NCBI RefSeq assembly: GCF_902497895.1
Contig: NZ_CABVHQ010000008.1
Span: forward strand, 1-64,000
From: Pseudomonas fluorescens
GTDB taxonomy: Bacteria; Pseudomonadota; Gammaproteobacteria; Pseudomonadales; Pseudomonadaceae
DNA: 64,000 bases
Reading direction: 5' to 3'
Part shown: positions 35,261 to 43,740 of the stretch, in pieces
How positions within the stretch are numbered: position 1 is the first letter of the stretch
Layout of the letters: every line of letters begins with the position of its first letter
Notes under the pieces: model-generated
Database searches by the model: none
What the model saw: the letters and a program-made list of their open reading frames with translations, nothing else
Told to the model about the DNA's origin: nothing
Position numbers and translations under genes: made by a program

Positions 35261-37492
35261 TCAACTTGATTGAGCGCTGTCATCCTCCACGCTTTCGTCC
35301 AGAGCGTCGGGTGGCTCTGGCGCCTCGGTGGTCACGCTGAACTCGCTCACTTCGATGGCGCCCAGCCCATGGCCGAGCAGGTGGAAGGAGAAGGCCTTGC
35401 GCGATTGCGGGTTGTCGAAAGCGAAATCCATTTCCAGCGGTTGGTCGGGCGTCAGGACGATTTCCGCCGGGAAGTCCAGCGCCACGTCTTGCTCGAGCTC
35501 CTTGGCCTTGAGCAGCAGGTAGGCATTCTGTTGAGTGCCTACCGAGCGAACCTTGATCCGCACCCGTGTATGGGAGCCCTTGGGCATCTCCAGGTATTGC
35601 GCGCCAATCAGGTTATCGGCCCAGTCATCCTTGATCCGCTCGTGGAGGGGGATCTGGTCAGTGCTGCCAAACTGATAGCGCTGGTTCAACTGGGTCCGCA
35701 GCAGCGAATGATCCAGCGCCGCGGCGCGTGCGCTGATCTGGCGCGCGCGCTGAGTGCCGGACTGGCCGAGGAACGCCGTGCGCTCGCCGAGAAAACCCTC
35801 ACTGGCGTAGTGCCGACAGCGCTGTTGGAAGTCGCATTCGGTGAAGGTCCCCTGGCCATCGTGGTAGCGCAGCATGCCATTGGTAAATGACATGATTTCC
35901 CGACCCTGCGCATAGTCGCGAAACAGGGAGCGGCCGCTCAGGGTTGGAGGCACCGCAAAGTCGAAATAGTCGAGGACCGAGGCACTCAGGTCGACATGGC
36001 CGTAGACCCCGGACTTGATCCTGGGCAACCGGGCTTGCTCCGGCGCCAGCAGCAGGTTGAAACCCCAGGCCGATGCCAGGCGCACGTCGTCGATTCCGTG
36101 GGACTCGTCGGAGGTGATGATCACCAGCGTATCCTGCAAGATACCCTGGCGCTCCAGCCCCGAGAGGAACTGCTCGAGGGCGTCGTCCAGATAGCTCACC
36201 GCCGCCTGCTTGGGCGTGGCATGGCGTTGCAGATAGTCTTCGGGGGCGGAATAGGGCTGATGGGTACCCACCGTCAACAAGGTGAGCATCCAGGGTTGGT
36301 CATGCTGCTGCAGTTGCTCGACGTAATTCAGCGCTCCTTCGAAAAACCCCTTGTCGTCCATGCCCCAGGGGAAATCCAGGTAACCAGGATTGCTGAACCA
36401 CTCCAGACCCAGGGTGGTGTCGAAGCCAATGTGCGGCATGATTTTGTCTTTGGCCATGAAACGCAGGCCCGCACCCTGCAAATAATGGGTGGCAAAGCCG
36501 TGCTGGCGCAACTGGGCCGGCAGGCACGCCTGGTTGCGCTGGCTCAGGTTGAGCATCTCGACGCCCTTGGGGGTACCGTTGTCGAGCTTGTCGTAGTCGC
36601 CGCACAACATGGAGTAGAGGCCGCGAATGGTCTGGTGGCTGTGCAGAACGTAGTCGGGAGTGTTCATCCCGCGTTCGGCCCAGCGGCTGAGGTGCGGCAT
36701 CAGGTTTTCCGTATAACCGCTATTCAAGGCCTGGCGGTCGGCCCCGACATAGGCGCCTGGAATGCCCTCCAGGGCGACGATCAGCACATTACGTGCGCGC
36801 CCGGGGGCTTGCAGCAACTTTTGTCCATTGAGGTCAAGCTGGGTGAGGCCGGCCATCTGCGGCGGGAGGTCAACCTCAGGCTCGCCGAACCATTCCCGGG
36901 CGCGGGTCTGGCCTTCCCCGAGGCCGGCCATCAGCAGTTGGTGCGGCAGGTTGAACTGGCGCCATTGATCCGCTTCGCTGGGATGCAGGTATTGCCCGCC
37001 ACCATGGGCCAGCAAGAGCAGCAGCGGCACGCTCCAGGCATGCCGAGGCAGGGCCGCAGCCTTGTGGCGGCTGGCGCCCCACTGGGTCCCTGCACAGATC
37101 AGCAGAGCCAGCAGCAGCGCGCCGGCGAGCCATGGATGCCCAAGGCCGTCGCCGCCGGTGGAGTTCTCCAGAAACTGCGGATCGATCAGGTAGTTAACGT
37201 CGGCCAGGGTCGGTAGCCGGCCGACCGCACTGACCAGCTCGGTTGCCGCCAGGCTCAGCAGGCACCAGACCATCAGCACCGGCAACGCCAGCCACCAGGG
37301 GCGCCGGTACAGCAGCACGATCAACAAGCCGGCAATGCCGAGGTCCGACAGGTAGCCCAACGGATGGTTCCAGCCCAGGGCCAGGCGGGTGCCCAGTGGC
37401 ACCAGCAGTACCAGTGCGGTCAGGCTCACGAGAAAAGCCAGGGGATGTCGCAACCAGCGCCGGGTAACATTCACAAAAAACCTGCTCTTCAT
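35261..37492 (-). CDS. LTA synthase-like membrane sulfatase-fold protein
   Basis: A 743-residue protein with four to five N-terminal membrane helices (to about residue 170) and a large periplasmic alkaline-phosphatase-superfamily domain. The metal and nucleophile regions are visible: NVLIVALEGIPGAYVG near 235, SHQTIRGLYSMLCG with the presumed nucleophile Thr, ITSDESHG near 460 and DLSASVLDYF. This is the architecture of LtaS and phosphoglycerol transferases such as OpgB, which move phosphoglycerol to cell-envelope glycans. In a Gram-negative the target may be osmoregulated periplasmic glucans. The sequence extends about 200 residues beyond the core into a beta-rich C-terminus. No clear ribosome site precedes ATG 37492. 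Confidence 0.82.
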   Translation of the reverse strand: MKSRFFVNVTRRWLRHPLAFLVSLTALVLLVPLGTRLALGWNHPLGYLSDLGIAGLLIVLLYRRPWWLALPVLMVWCLLSLAATELVSAVGRLPTLADVNYLIDPQFLENSTGGDGLGHPWLAGALLLALLICAGTQWGASRHKAAALPRHAWSVPLLLLLAHGGGQYLHPSEADQWRQFNLPHQLLMAGLGEGQTRAREWFGEPEVDLPPQMAGLTQLDLNGQKLLQAPGRARNVLIVALEGIPGAYVGADRQALNSGYTENLMPHLSRWAERGMNTPDYVLHSHQTIRGLYSMLCGDYDKLDNGTPKGVEMLNLSQRNQACLPAQLRQHGFATHYLQGAGLRFMAKDKIMPHIGFDTTLGLEWFSNPGYLDFPWGMDDKGFFEGALNYVEQLQQHDQPWMLTLLTVGTHQPYSAPEDYLQRHATPKQAAVSYLDDALEQFLSGLERQGILQDTLVIITSDESHGIDDVRLASAWGFNLLLAPEQARLPRIKSGVYGHVDLSASVLDYFDFAVPPTLSGRSLFRDYAQGREIMSFTNGMLRYHDGQGTFTECDFQQRCRHYASEGFLGERTAFLGQSGTQRARQISARAAALDHSLLRTQLNQRYQFGSTDQIPLHERIKDDWADNLIGAQYLEMPKGSHTRVRIKVRSVGTQQNAYLLLKAKELEQDVALDFPAEIVLTPDQPLEMDFAFDNPQSRKAFSFHLLGHGLGAIEVSEFSVTTEAPEPPDALDESVEDDSAQSS

Positions 37493-37662
37493 TAAAATGT
37501 AATACAGATGTGTCGGATATTATCAAAGGAGGGGAACCGCGGCAGAGGTTAAGCGTGTGCAGATGCGTAGGCTCGCGACCCGTTCGACAGCGGCCAATCC
37601 ATAATCCGGCCAGCTCCTTGCGACGCGAATCGATCGGGTTGACCGGCTTCAGGAGGTCTTCA

Positions 37663-38355
37663 ATGTCCTATTATCCTTCTTCGCAAACGGGCCTGAGAGA
37701 CAGGCGGGCCGCAGGCCAAAGCCTGGTACCGGGACTGCTCGGATACCGTCGCAGAGCCGATGTCATCGTCCTCGGCTTACCCCGCGGCGGTGTTCCGGTC
37801 GCTTATGAAATCGCCACCGCCCTGGAGGTTCGCCTGGACTTGATGCTGGTCCGCAAGCTCGGCGTTCCTTCTCATCAGGAGTACGCCATGGGGGCCATCG
37901 CCAGTGGCGGCATACGGGTACTCAATGAGGAAGCGCTGCTGGCTCACCACGTTGATCAACGTACGCTCGAAGAGGTTGTCACGCGGGAAGCCCGGGAGCT
38001 GCTGCGTCGCGAGAGCGTTTACCGCGCTGCGCGTCCACCGCTGCAGCTGCAGGACCAGGTGGTGATCCTGGTCGACGACGGGCTGGCCACCGGCTCGACG
38101 ATGCTGGCAGCGATACAGGCTGTGCGCCAGCAACAGCCATCACGCATCGTCGTCGCCGTACCGGTGGCGCCGCCTGAAGCCGTGGCGGCGCTACGCCGTA
38201 AAGTGGATGAGCTGGTGTGCCCGCTCATCCCCGAATGGATGATGTCGATCGGCCACTGGTACCTGGACTTTACCCAGACCACGGACAAAGAGGTCATTGA
38301 TCTGCTGCAGCGCGCCTGGCAACGAGAATCGCAGGCGGGGCAGGAAGTCCCTTGA
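37663..38355 (+). CDS. Phosphoribosyltransferase-fold protein
   Basis: A 230-residue protein with the PRTase PRPP loop VVILVDDGLATGSTML near residue 125 and an N-terminal LGLPRGGVPVAYEI segment. ATG at 37663 follows AGGAGG at an excellent distance. It lies 10 bases ahead of the dienelactone-hydrolase gene and near an erythromycin-esterase gene. This trio recurs widely. From memory, mycobacterial proteins Rv0571c (PRTase plus hydrolase) and Rv2030c (PRTase plus esterase) fuse these domains. Function is unknown; a nucleotide-salvage enzyme is not indicated. Confidence 0.85.
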   Translation: MSYYPSSQTGLRDRRAAGQSLVPGLLGYRRRADVIVLGLPRGGVPVAYEIATALEVRLDLMLVRKLGVPSHQEYAMGAIASGGIRVLNEEALLAHHVDQRTLEEVVTREARELLRRESVYRAARPPLQLQDQVVILVDDGLATGSTMLAAIQAVRQQQPSRIVVAVPVAPPEAVAALRRKVDELVCPLIPEWMMSIGHWYLDFTQTTDKEVIDLLQRAWQRESQAGQEVP

Positions 38356-38365
38356 GGTAGATCCA

Positions 38366-39040
38366 ATGCTGAATTCACAGAGTCGAATACTGGATCTGGC
38401 CGACGTCGAGTTGGCCGCTGATTTACGTTTACCGGCAAACCCCACCGGATTGGTGGTGTTCGTCCATGGGAGTGGCAGCAGTCGTTCGAGCCCACGTAAC
38501 CAGCAGGTTGCACAGTCTCTGGGCGGACGAGGGCTGGGCACGCTGCTGTTCGATCTGCTCACGGAGCCGGAACAACACGTGGACTACCTGACCGGGGAGT
38601 TGCGCTTTGATATCGCGCTGCTCTCCAGACGACTGGTAGCTGTGATCGACTGGATAGGGCGCAGCGCTGAGTTGCAATCGTTGCGCATCGGACTGTTCGG
38701 CGCGAGCACCGGGGCCGCCGCGGCGTTGTTGGCAGCGGCGTTGCGCCCGGACGTGGTGCACGCGGTGGTCAGCCGAGGAGGGCGGACCGACCTGGCCGGC
38801 ACTGCGCTGGGCCTGGTGAAGGCACCCACCTTGCAAATCGTCGGAGACCAGGACCCGACGGTGCTCGGCCTGAACCGCCAAAGCGCCGATGCCCTGCAGT
38901 GTGAGCAGCGGCTGGACGTCATCGCCGGCGCCACCCACCTGTTTGAAGAACCAGGGACCCTTGAGGCAGTTGCCAGACTGGCGGGCGACTGGTTTGAGGT
39001 GCATCTGCACTCACCGGTAAAAAAAGCGCCGGCGCAATGA
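38366..39040 (+). CDS. Dienelactone-hydrolase-like alpha/beta hydrolase
   Basis: A 224-residue alpha/beta-hydrolase. It has HGSGSSRSSPRN near residue 33, the nucleophile elbow GASTGAAAAL near 115 and a terminal His in AGATHLFEEPG. It starts 10 bases after the phosphoribosyltransferase stop, so the two are an operon; AGGT lies before the ATG. The substrate is unknown. The conserved partnership with PRTase and erythromycin esterase argues for a joint role in a stress or phosphate-related response. Confidence 0.85.
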   Translation: MLNSQSRILDLADVELAADLRLPANPTGLVVFVHGSGSSRSSPRNQQVAQSLGGRGLGTLLFDLLTEPEQHVDYLTGELRFDIALLSRRLVAVIDWIGRSAELQSLRIGLFGASTGAAAALLAAALRPDVVHAVVSRGGRTDLAGTALGLVKAPTLQIVGDQDPTVLGLNRQSADALQCEQRLDVIAGATHLFEEPGTLEAVARLAGDWFEVHLHSPVKKAPAQ

Positions 39041-39062
39041 AGTCCTGATCCGTTGCCGGGTG

Positions 39063-40418
39063 TCACACACCAAACGGAAAGGTTTCGTCTTCCGGTTCCA
39101 GCTCCTGGCTTTTCGGCAGGTGCAGTGCCGTCACCGCGTGTGTCTGTTCAATCCACACCATGGCGTCGAATTGCTCGGCCAGTACCGCCTCGAAGTAGTG
39201 ACTGCTGCGCTCGCTTTGCGGCCGGTAAATCACCCCGATGGCCCGCTCCAGCAAAGGCTCGGACAAGGCCAGGCGCAAGTTTTCGCGCCGGGGATCGCGC
39301 CAGTCGGTCAATGACGCGGGAATGCCCGCCTGGACGAACTGATGCTCCCAACTGTCCTCACGCGAGGGCAGGACGGTCTTGATGCGCATCTCGCCATCCC
39401 AGTCATCGGCCGCCGCTACCTGGCCACGGTCGGTGCTCATGCCAATCAGCACGACGTCGCGCCCGTAGGCGCTGCGGCACAGCTGACCGATATTGAACTG
39501 GCCCTTCCAGCCCATTTCCGTGGCGGCGGCATTGCCGATATGCGAGTTGTGCGCCCACACCACTGCCTTGGCCTGAGGCCCTCGATGCTCGATCAATGTA
39601 CGCAAGGTGTCGAACATGTGCCGGTCACGCAGGTTCCAGGAGGCGGTCGAGCCCTGGTATATGGCTCGGTAGTATTGCTCGGCGGCCCGCACGACCTGGG
39701 CGTTTTGCGTGGCATTGAAGATGGCTTCGTCGTTCTGGCCGGCCAGCTGCTGCGCCAGCATCACATCGAGCTGCTCGACCACCGCCTGCTCACAGGGCAT
39801 CGCGCCGCCGCGTTCGACAAAGTGGCCGTACAGCGCCGGATCATCCTGCCAGGGCGTCAGACAGCCATAGCGCTGTCGTGCTTCGTGGGCAAGTTGAGGG
39901 TCGCCCTGGTCGAGGTAGTTCAAGACCTCGCGAATGGAGTTGTGCAGGCTATAAACGTCCAGCCCGCGAAACTCGACACGCCGCTCGGGCGCTGTCTGGT
40001 GGTTGTGCCGATGAAGCCAGTGAGTGAACGCTCTGACATCGGTATTGCGCCACATCCAGGTCGGGAATCGGCTGAAGATGTGGCGTTTCCAGGCCGTGGG
40101 TGCCAGCCCGCGGACATAACGATCAACCTGACCCGCATCCGGCCAGTCCGCCTCGACGGCAACGATATTGAACCCATGCTGCTCGATCAGTCGCCGGGTA
40201 ATGGCGGCCCGGGCGCAATAGAACTCGGCGGTACCATGGCTGGCCTCACCGATCATCACCACCCGCGCATCGGCATAACGGTCGAACATTGCGCCGAAAG
40301 CCTCTGAATTGCGTTCCGGCAGCGGCTCGGCGTATTGGCGCAATAGGGGCACAATGGCGGCCGCCGCACTGGCGCGGGAACCATAGAGTTTTTTCAAAAA
40401 GTCCTGGCAAGAGTTCAT
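39063..40418 (-). CDS. Erythromycin-esterase family protein
   Basis: An approximately 451-residue member of the erythromycin-esterase-like superfamily. The family signature VMIGEASHGTAEFY is near residue 65, with a following EADWPD, and a second conserved region VVWAHNSHIGNAAATEMG near 315, which supply Glu and His residues of the active site. ATG at 40418 is preferred (GGGGATG nine bases upstream); the frame can be extended to 40517. It converges with the hydrolase gene. Despite the family name, antibiotic hydrolysis is not implied; most housekeeping members have unknown substrates. Confidence 0.85.
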   Translation of the reverse strand: MNSCQDFLKKLYGSRASAAAAIVPLLRQYAEPLPERNSEAFGAMFDRYADARVVMIGEASHGTAEFYCARAAITRRLIEQHGFNIVAVEADWPDAGQVDRYVRGLAPTAWKRHIFSRFPTWMWRNTDVRAFTHWLHRHNHQTAPERRVEFRGLDVYSLHNSIREVLNYLDQGDPQLAHEARQRYGCLTPWQDDPALYGHFVERGGAMPCEQAVVEQLDVMLAQQLAGQNDEAIFNATQNAQVVRAAEQYYRAIYQGSTASWNLRDRHMFDTLRTLIEHRGPQAKAVVWAHNSHIGNAAATEMGWKGQFNIGQLCRSAYGRDVVLIGMSTDRGQVAAADDWDGEMRIKTVLPSREDSWEHQFVQAGIPASLTDWRDPRRENLRLALSEPLLERAIGVIYRPQSERSSHYFEAVLAEQFDAMVWIEQTHAVTALHLPKSQELEPEDETFPFGV

Positions 40419-40640
40419 GAGCGTCATCCCCGTGAAAGGGCTAGCCAACCTCACCGCGTGAATCGTACCTGCGCCTGAATGCTGGCGGGTCAGTTCAGTT
40501 ATATCAACAATTGGCATACCCGCGCTGCGGATGGGCTGGGCGGTAGGTGGGTTATCGAAAGAAGGGCAGGCCCGCGTGTTTTTTGTTGCTTGAATTGTCC
40601 ATGGTCTGTATTTGTCTGCGCCTGGACCAAGGCAGACCCC

Positions 40641-41540
40641 ATGAAAAAGATCGTTACCCTTTTCTCAGCGCTCGTCATCGCAGGCGCGCTCGCCGGTTGC
40701 ATCAGCCGACCGATTGCAATCACGCCGCAAACCGAGCAACGCTTGCAATCGCAGGCACCGATCCGTTTTCTGCTGACCTTCGACGACGGCCCAAGCGCCT
40801 CCGGGTTTTACAATCCGACTCAATCGATTCTCGACGACCTTGCCGCCAATCCGTTGCAATCGGGCATCAAGGCGGTATTTTTTGTCCAGACGCGGGCGTC
40901 GCGCGCCGGTGGCAGCGAACTGGGCGGCGCCATCATGCGCCGCGAACAGGCTGAAGGCCATGTGCTGGGCTTGCACACGGCCACGCCCGGGCACACCAAT
41001 CATCGTTCACTGAGCCCGCGGCAGCTGGAGCACTCGCTGACCAATGGCAGCGCGGACATTGCCGTGATCACCGGCGCGGCGCCGACGCTGGTGCGCCCCC
41101 CATTCTGGAATTACGACCAGCGCACCTTCGCCGCGTATCAGCGCCACGGCCTGCATGTCTTGTTGACTGATCTGAGCGCCAATGACGGCAAGATCTGGGG
41201 CTACAACTTCAGTCTGCGCAGACGTTCGAACATGCTCAGGCAATTATCCGAGGTCCGCGAGCGAATCGCTGCGGGTGAGTTGCCGACGGTCGATGCCGTC
41301 ATTCCGGTGGTGGTGACCTTTCACGATCTCAATCGCTACACTTCACGGCATATGCAGGAGTATCTGCAGATCCTGCTCGAGAGTGCCCGCGAGACAGGCC
41401 TGAGCACAGCCGCCAAGCCGTTTTACGACGATCGATCGGCATTGCAGCGTGCTGCCATGGCCCGCACGGTCCGCGACAGTTCCGAACCCGTGCAGTTGCC
41501 GGGATTCTGGAACTGGCTGTGGAAGCGCAATTCGGATTAA
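40641..41540 (+). CDS. Polysaccharide deacetylase-family lipoprotein
   Basis: A 299-residue exported protein. The start MKKIVTLFSALVIAGALAGC ends in an LAGC lipobox, so it is predicted to be lipidated at Cys20. NodB motifs follow: TFDDGP near residue 50 (metal-binding Asp), a GLHTATPGH segment corresponding to the HxxxH motif, and LVRPPFWNY for motif 3. Such enzymes de-N-acetylate envelope or exopolysaccharides. ATG at 40641 has AAGGCA upstream. It stands alone on the plus strand. Confidence 0.87.
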   Translation: MKKIVTLFSALVIAGALAGCISRPIAITPQTEQRLQSQAPIRFLLTFDDGPSASGFYNPTQSILDDLAANPLQSGIKAVFFVQTRASRAGGSELGGAIMRREQAEGHVLGLHTATPGHTNHRSLSPRQLEHSLTNGSADIAVITGAAPTLVRPPFWNYDQRTFAAYQRHGLHVLLTDLSANDGKIWGYNFSLRRRSNMLRQLSEVRERIAAGELPTVDAVIPVVVTFHDLNRYTSRHMQEYLQILLESARETGLSTAAKPFYDDRSALQRAAMARTVRDSSEPVQLPGFWNWLWKRNSD

Positions 41541-41657
41541 TGATCCAGGCCGATATGGAGAACCGTTGGGAGCGGCGTCGGCACTGCATCCGCCAGCGTT
41601 GCTATAGTGGTCAGGCACGGGCGCGAGCCAGGCGTCCGACCCTCTGGAGGTCTTGTC

Positions 41658-42062
41658 ATGCAGATTACCCCCTATCTGTTCTTCGCCGGACGTTGTGAAG
41701 AAGCGCTGAAATTCTACGAGTCCGCCGTGGGCGCCAAAACCGAATTCGTCTTCCGTTCCCGCGAAGCGCCCGACGGGCAGCAGATGCCCGATCCCGACAA
41801 CATCATGCACGCAAGCTTGCGTCTCGGCGATAGCCTGTTGTATGCCTCCGATGGTTGTGACGACAACAGTGCCAAGACCCGAGTATTCCTGTCGATTGCG
41901 GTAAAGGACACCACCGAGGGGCAGCGGGTATTTGATGCGTTGGCGGTGGGTGGCACCGTCAGCATGCCGTTCGGCAAAACCTTCTGGGCCGAAGGTTTTG
42001 GCATGCTGGTCGATCAGTTCGGCATCAGCTGGATGGTCAACTGCGAGTCGGCAAAACCCTGA
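41658..42062 (+). CDS. PhnB-like VOC-superfamily protein
   Basis: A 134-residue protein of the glyoxalase/VOC fold (PhnB/3-demethylubiquinone-methyltransferase-like group), with the typical start MQITPYLFFAGRCEEALKFY and a C-terminal LVDQFGISWMVNCE. The fold often binds a divalent metal, but members like this are of unknown substrate. The ATG at 41658 follows TCTGGAGGT. It is followed by a convergent hydrolase gene and shows no operon partners. Confidence 0.88.
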   Translation: MQITPYLFFAGRCEEALKFYESAVGAKTEFVFRSREAPDGQQMPDPDNIMHASLRLGDSLLYASDGCDDNSAKTRVFLSIAVKDTTEGQRVFDALAVGGTVSMPFGKTFWAEGFGMLVDQFGISWMVNCESAKP

Positions 42063-42087
42063 CAGTCCTCTTCCGGTCTGCTGTCGA

Positions 42088-42852
42088 TCACATCCCGCTG
42101 GCGAGCAGTTTCAAGTACTCCGGGCTTTGCGAGATCGAGTTGTGGTCGGCGCCGGCAATCACCTTGAGCGAGGCCACGCCAGGGAGGAACTGCGAATAGA
42201 GTTTGTCGGTATTGGCCCGCGGGATGATTTCGTCGTGTTCGGCTACGATCAACAGCGTCGGGACGCTGATGCGCGGGGCGTACTTCGCGGATTCGTACCT
42301 GTCCTTGAGCAGCCACCTCACTGGAAACAACGGCATTTTTATCGCAGCCAGATCTTCCAGGCTGCTGTATGGCGTAATCAGGATCAGCCGCGAGGCCGGG
42401 CGCTGGCTCGCCAAATGGACGGCGATGCCGGTGCCCAGGCTGCGGCCGACAACCACTATATTGGGATGCTCGGCGTGGACCCGGTCGAACAAAGCCAGGG
42501 CATCACGCAGGAGTGCCTCTTCGGAGGGAGCTCCGGAGCTGCCGCCGAAACCTCGGTAGTGCAGCAGGTAGATCGCCTGATTCGGCAAGGCTCGGGAAAA
42601 CCCGGGCAGGTTCTGCGACACATCCTCGGCATTCCCGCCGAAATAGATCAACGCATCCGGACCGTCGTGAAGCCTGGCTGAAACCAGCACCTGGGCGTCG
42701 GCTACCGGCAGGGTGAGAATCGATGCCGAAATGTCCGGGTTGCGAGGTTGCGGAAAGTAGATGAGCGCACGCTGAAACACCAACAAGGCAGCACAGAGCC
42801 CGAGGTACAAGGCTGCAATCGCTGCGAGAAGCAAGACGACGGTTCGTGGCAT
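42088..42852 (-). CDS. Alpha/beta hydrolase (BEM46/S33-like) with N-terminal membrane anchor
   Basis: A 254-residue protein. It has a single hydrophobic N-terminal segment (VVLLLAAIAALYLGLCAALLV) and then an alpha/beta-hydrolase with nucleophile motif GRSLGTGI near residue 135. Asp and His candidates are seen in VAEHDEIIP and ADHNSIS. The N-terminal anchor suggests an inner-membrane esterase facing the cytoplasm or periplasm. It converges with the VOC gene. Confidence 0.85.
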   Translation of the reverse strand: MPRTVVLLLAAIAALYLGLCAALLVFQRALIYFPQPRNPDISASILTLPVADAQVLVSARLHDGPDALIYFGGNAEDVSQNLPGFSRALPNQAIYLLHYRGFGGSSGAPSEEALLRDALALFDRVHAEHPNIVVVGRSLGTGIAVHLASQRPASRLILITPYSSLEDLAAIKMPLFPVRWLLKDRYESAKYAPRISVPTLLIVAEHDEIIPRANTDKLYSQFLPGVASLKVIAGADHNSISQSPEYLKLLASGM

Positions 42853-43196
42853 GGGACTGACTTCCTTCCGGGAGATGCATTCAAGGCGTAATTCACAGTA
42901 AAAGCTGGCGCTGGCAGCGCAAGTGTAGTGTTATCTTCATGCCCCCAGGATTGCCTCCCTTTAGTGTTGGCAGGGCCATGGCGCAGGGTAGGGCGCCCAT
43001 CGCTTTACCCTGATATTAATTTTTTTCTTGCGGTTCTTGACATGTCCTGCGAACAAGTCCAGAATTGCGTCCATTCCTGATACAGGAACTAGAAAAACCC
43101 CTTAGATTTCAAAGGGTTGAGAGCTAGATTAGAGTCTCGTTTTCAGCTCTAATGTGTACACGTTTGATGTAGATGGAAATGACATCGAACGTTTGA
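42853..43196. other. Intergenic region upstream of the tRNA genes
   Basis: This 344-base stretch has no gene. It contains TTGACA at 43037-43042, 17 bases and then CAGAAT at 43060-43065, a possible sigma-70 promoter for the tRNA pair, though the -10 is weak. Short AT-rich blocks and a small inverted repeat just before the tRNA-Cys (CGTTTGATGT with ACATCGAACG) are also seen. Confidence 0.4.
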
Positions 43197-43270
43197 GGCC
43201 GAGTAGCAAAATGGTTATGCAGCGGATTGCAAATCCGCCTACGCCGGTTCGATTCCGACCTCGGCCTCCA
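43197..43270 (+). tRNA. tRNA-Cys(GCA)
   Basis: A 74-base tRNA with encoded CCA: GGCCGAGTAG... acceptor pairing with ...CCTCGGCCTCCA, anticodon loop TTGCAAA (anticodon GCA) in the middle and a GGTTCGATTCC T-loop. A rho-independent terminator follows at once (43281-43313), ahead of tRNA-Leu. Confidence 0.95.
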
Positions 43271-43280
43271 TCATAAACAG

Positions 43281-43313
43281 GCTCCGTAGATCTATGATTT
43301 ACGGAGCTTTTTT
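43281..43313 (+). terminator. Rho-independent terminator after tRNA-Cys
   Basis: GCTCCGTA pairs with TACGGAGC across a GATCTATGATT-like loop, and a six-T run follows. A textbook terminator for the tRNA-Cys transcript. Confidence 0.85.
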
Positions 43314-43464
43314 ATTTAAGCTTGAATGCAGGATTTTGTCTGGTATTTGACGTCGACAAACTTGCTTCAAAGGGAAGGGATGTATATATTTCTTCCTTTG
43401 CTGCACAAGCGCTAAAGCTACTTAATCGTTATTTAAAGTGCTGCAGACCGCTTACCGCGCTACC

Positions 43465-43551
43465 GCCCGAATGGCGAAACTGGTAGACGCATGGGACTTA
43501 AAATCCCCCGGCTGTAAAGCCGTGCCGGTTCGATTCCGGCTTCGGGCACCA
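43465..43551 (+). tRNA. tRNA-Leu(UAA)
   Basis: An 87-base class II tRNA with long variable arm: GCCCGAA... acceptor with ...TTCGGGCACCA, anticodon loop ACTTAAAAT (anticodon TAA) and GGTTCGATTCC. The 3' ends of tRNA-Leu genes are common integration sites. The core-like genes stop here and IS debris starts just downstream, but I found no copy of its 3' end elsewhere in the window. Confidence 0.95.
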
Positions 43552-43582
43552 TACAAATCCTGAGAAATCAGGTACTTAGAGA

Positions 43583-43605
43583 GGTCTCCACGGAGGCCTT
43601 TTTTT
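43583..43605 (+). terminator. Rho-independent terminator after tRNA-Leu
   Basis: GGTCTC pairs (one G-T pair) with GAGGCC across a CACG loop and seven Ts follow. It is a clear terminator 30 bases beyond the tRNA. Confidence 0.8.
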
Positions 43606-43740
43606 GTGCCTGCGTTTTTTCAAGGTCATGGAAACCTCATGGAAACTTTGCGGGGCAATCTTGGCTAAGGTCTATCCATACTACGGATGGTCATGCGGAT
43701 GGAGCGTGCTTGAGATCTGATTTGAAGAGGAGGGACGACC

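Noticed and set aside
39063..40418. Erythromycin resistance determinant
   Set aside because: The family name is misleading; the chromosomal context with PRTase and hydrolase fits the housekeeping branch rather than Ere resistance enzymes.
43465..43551. Attachment-site duplication of the tRNA-Leu 3' end
   Set aside because: I looked for a second copy of the tRNA 3' end downstream and saw none in the window, nor an integrase.
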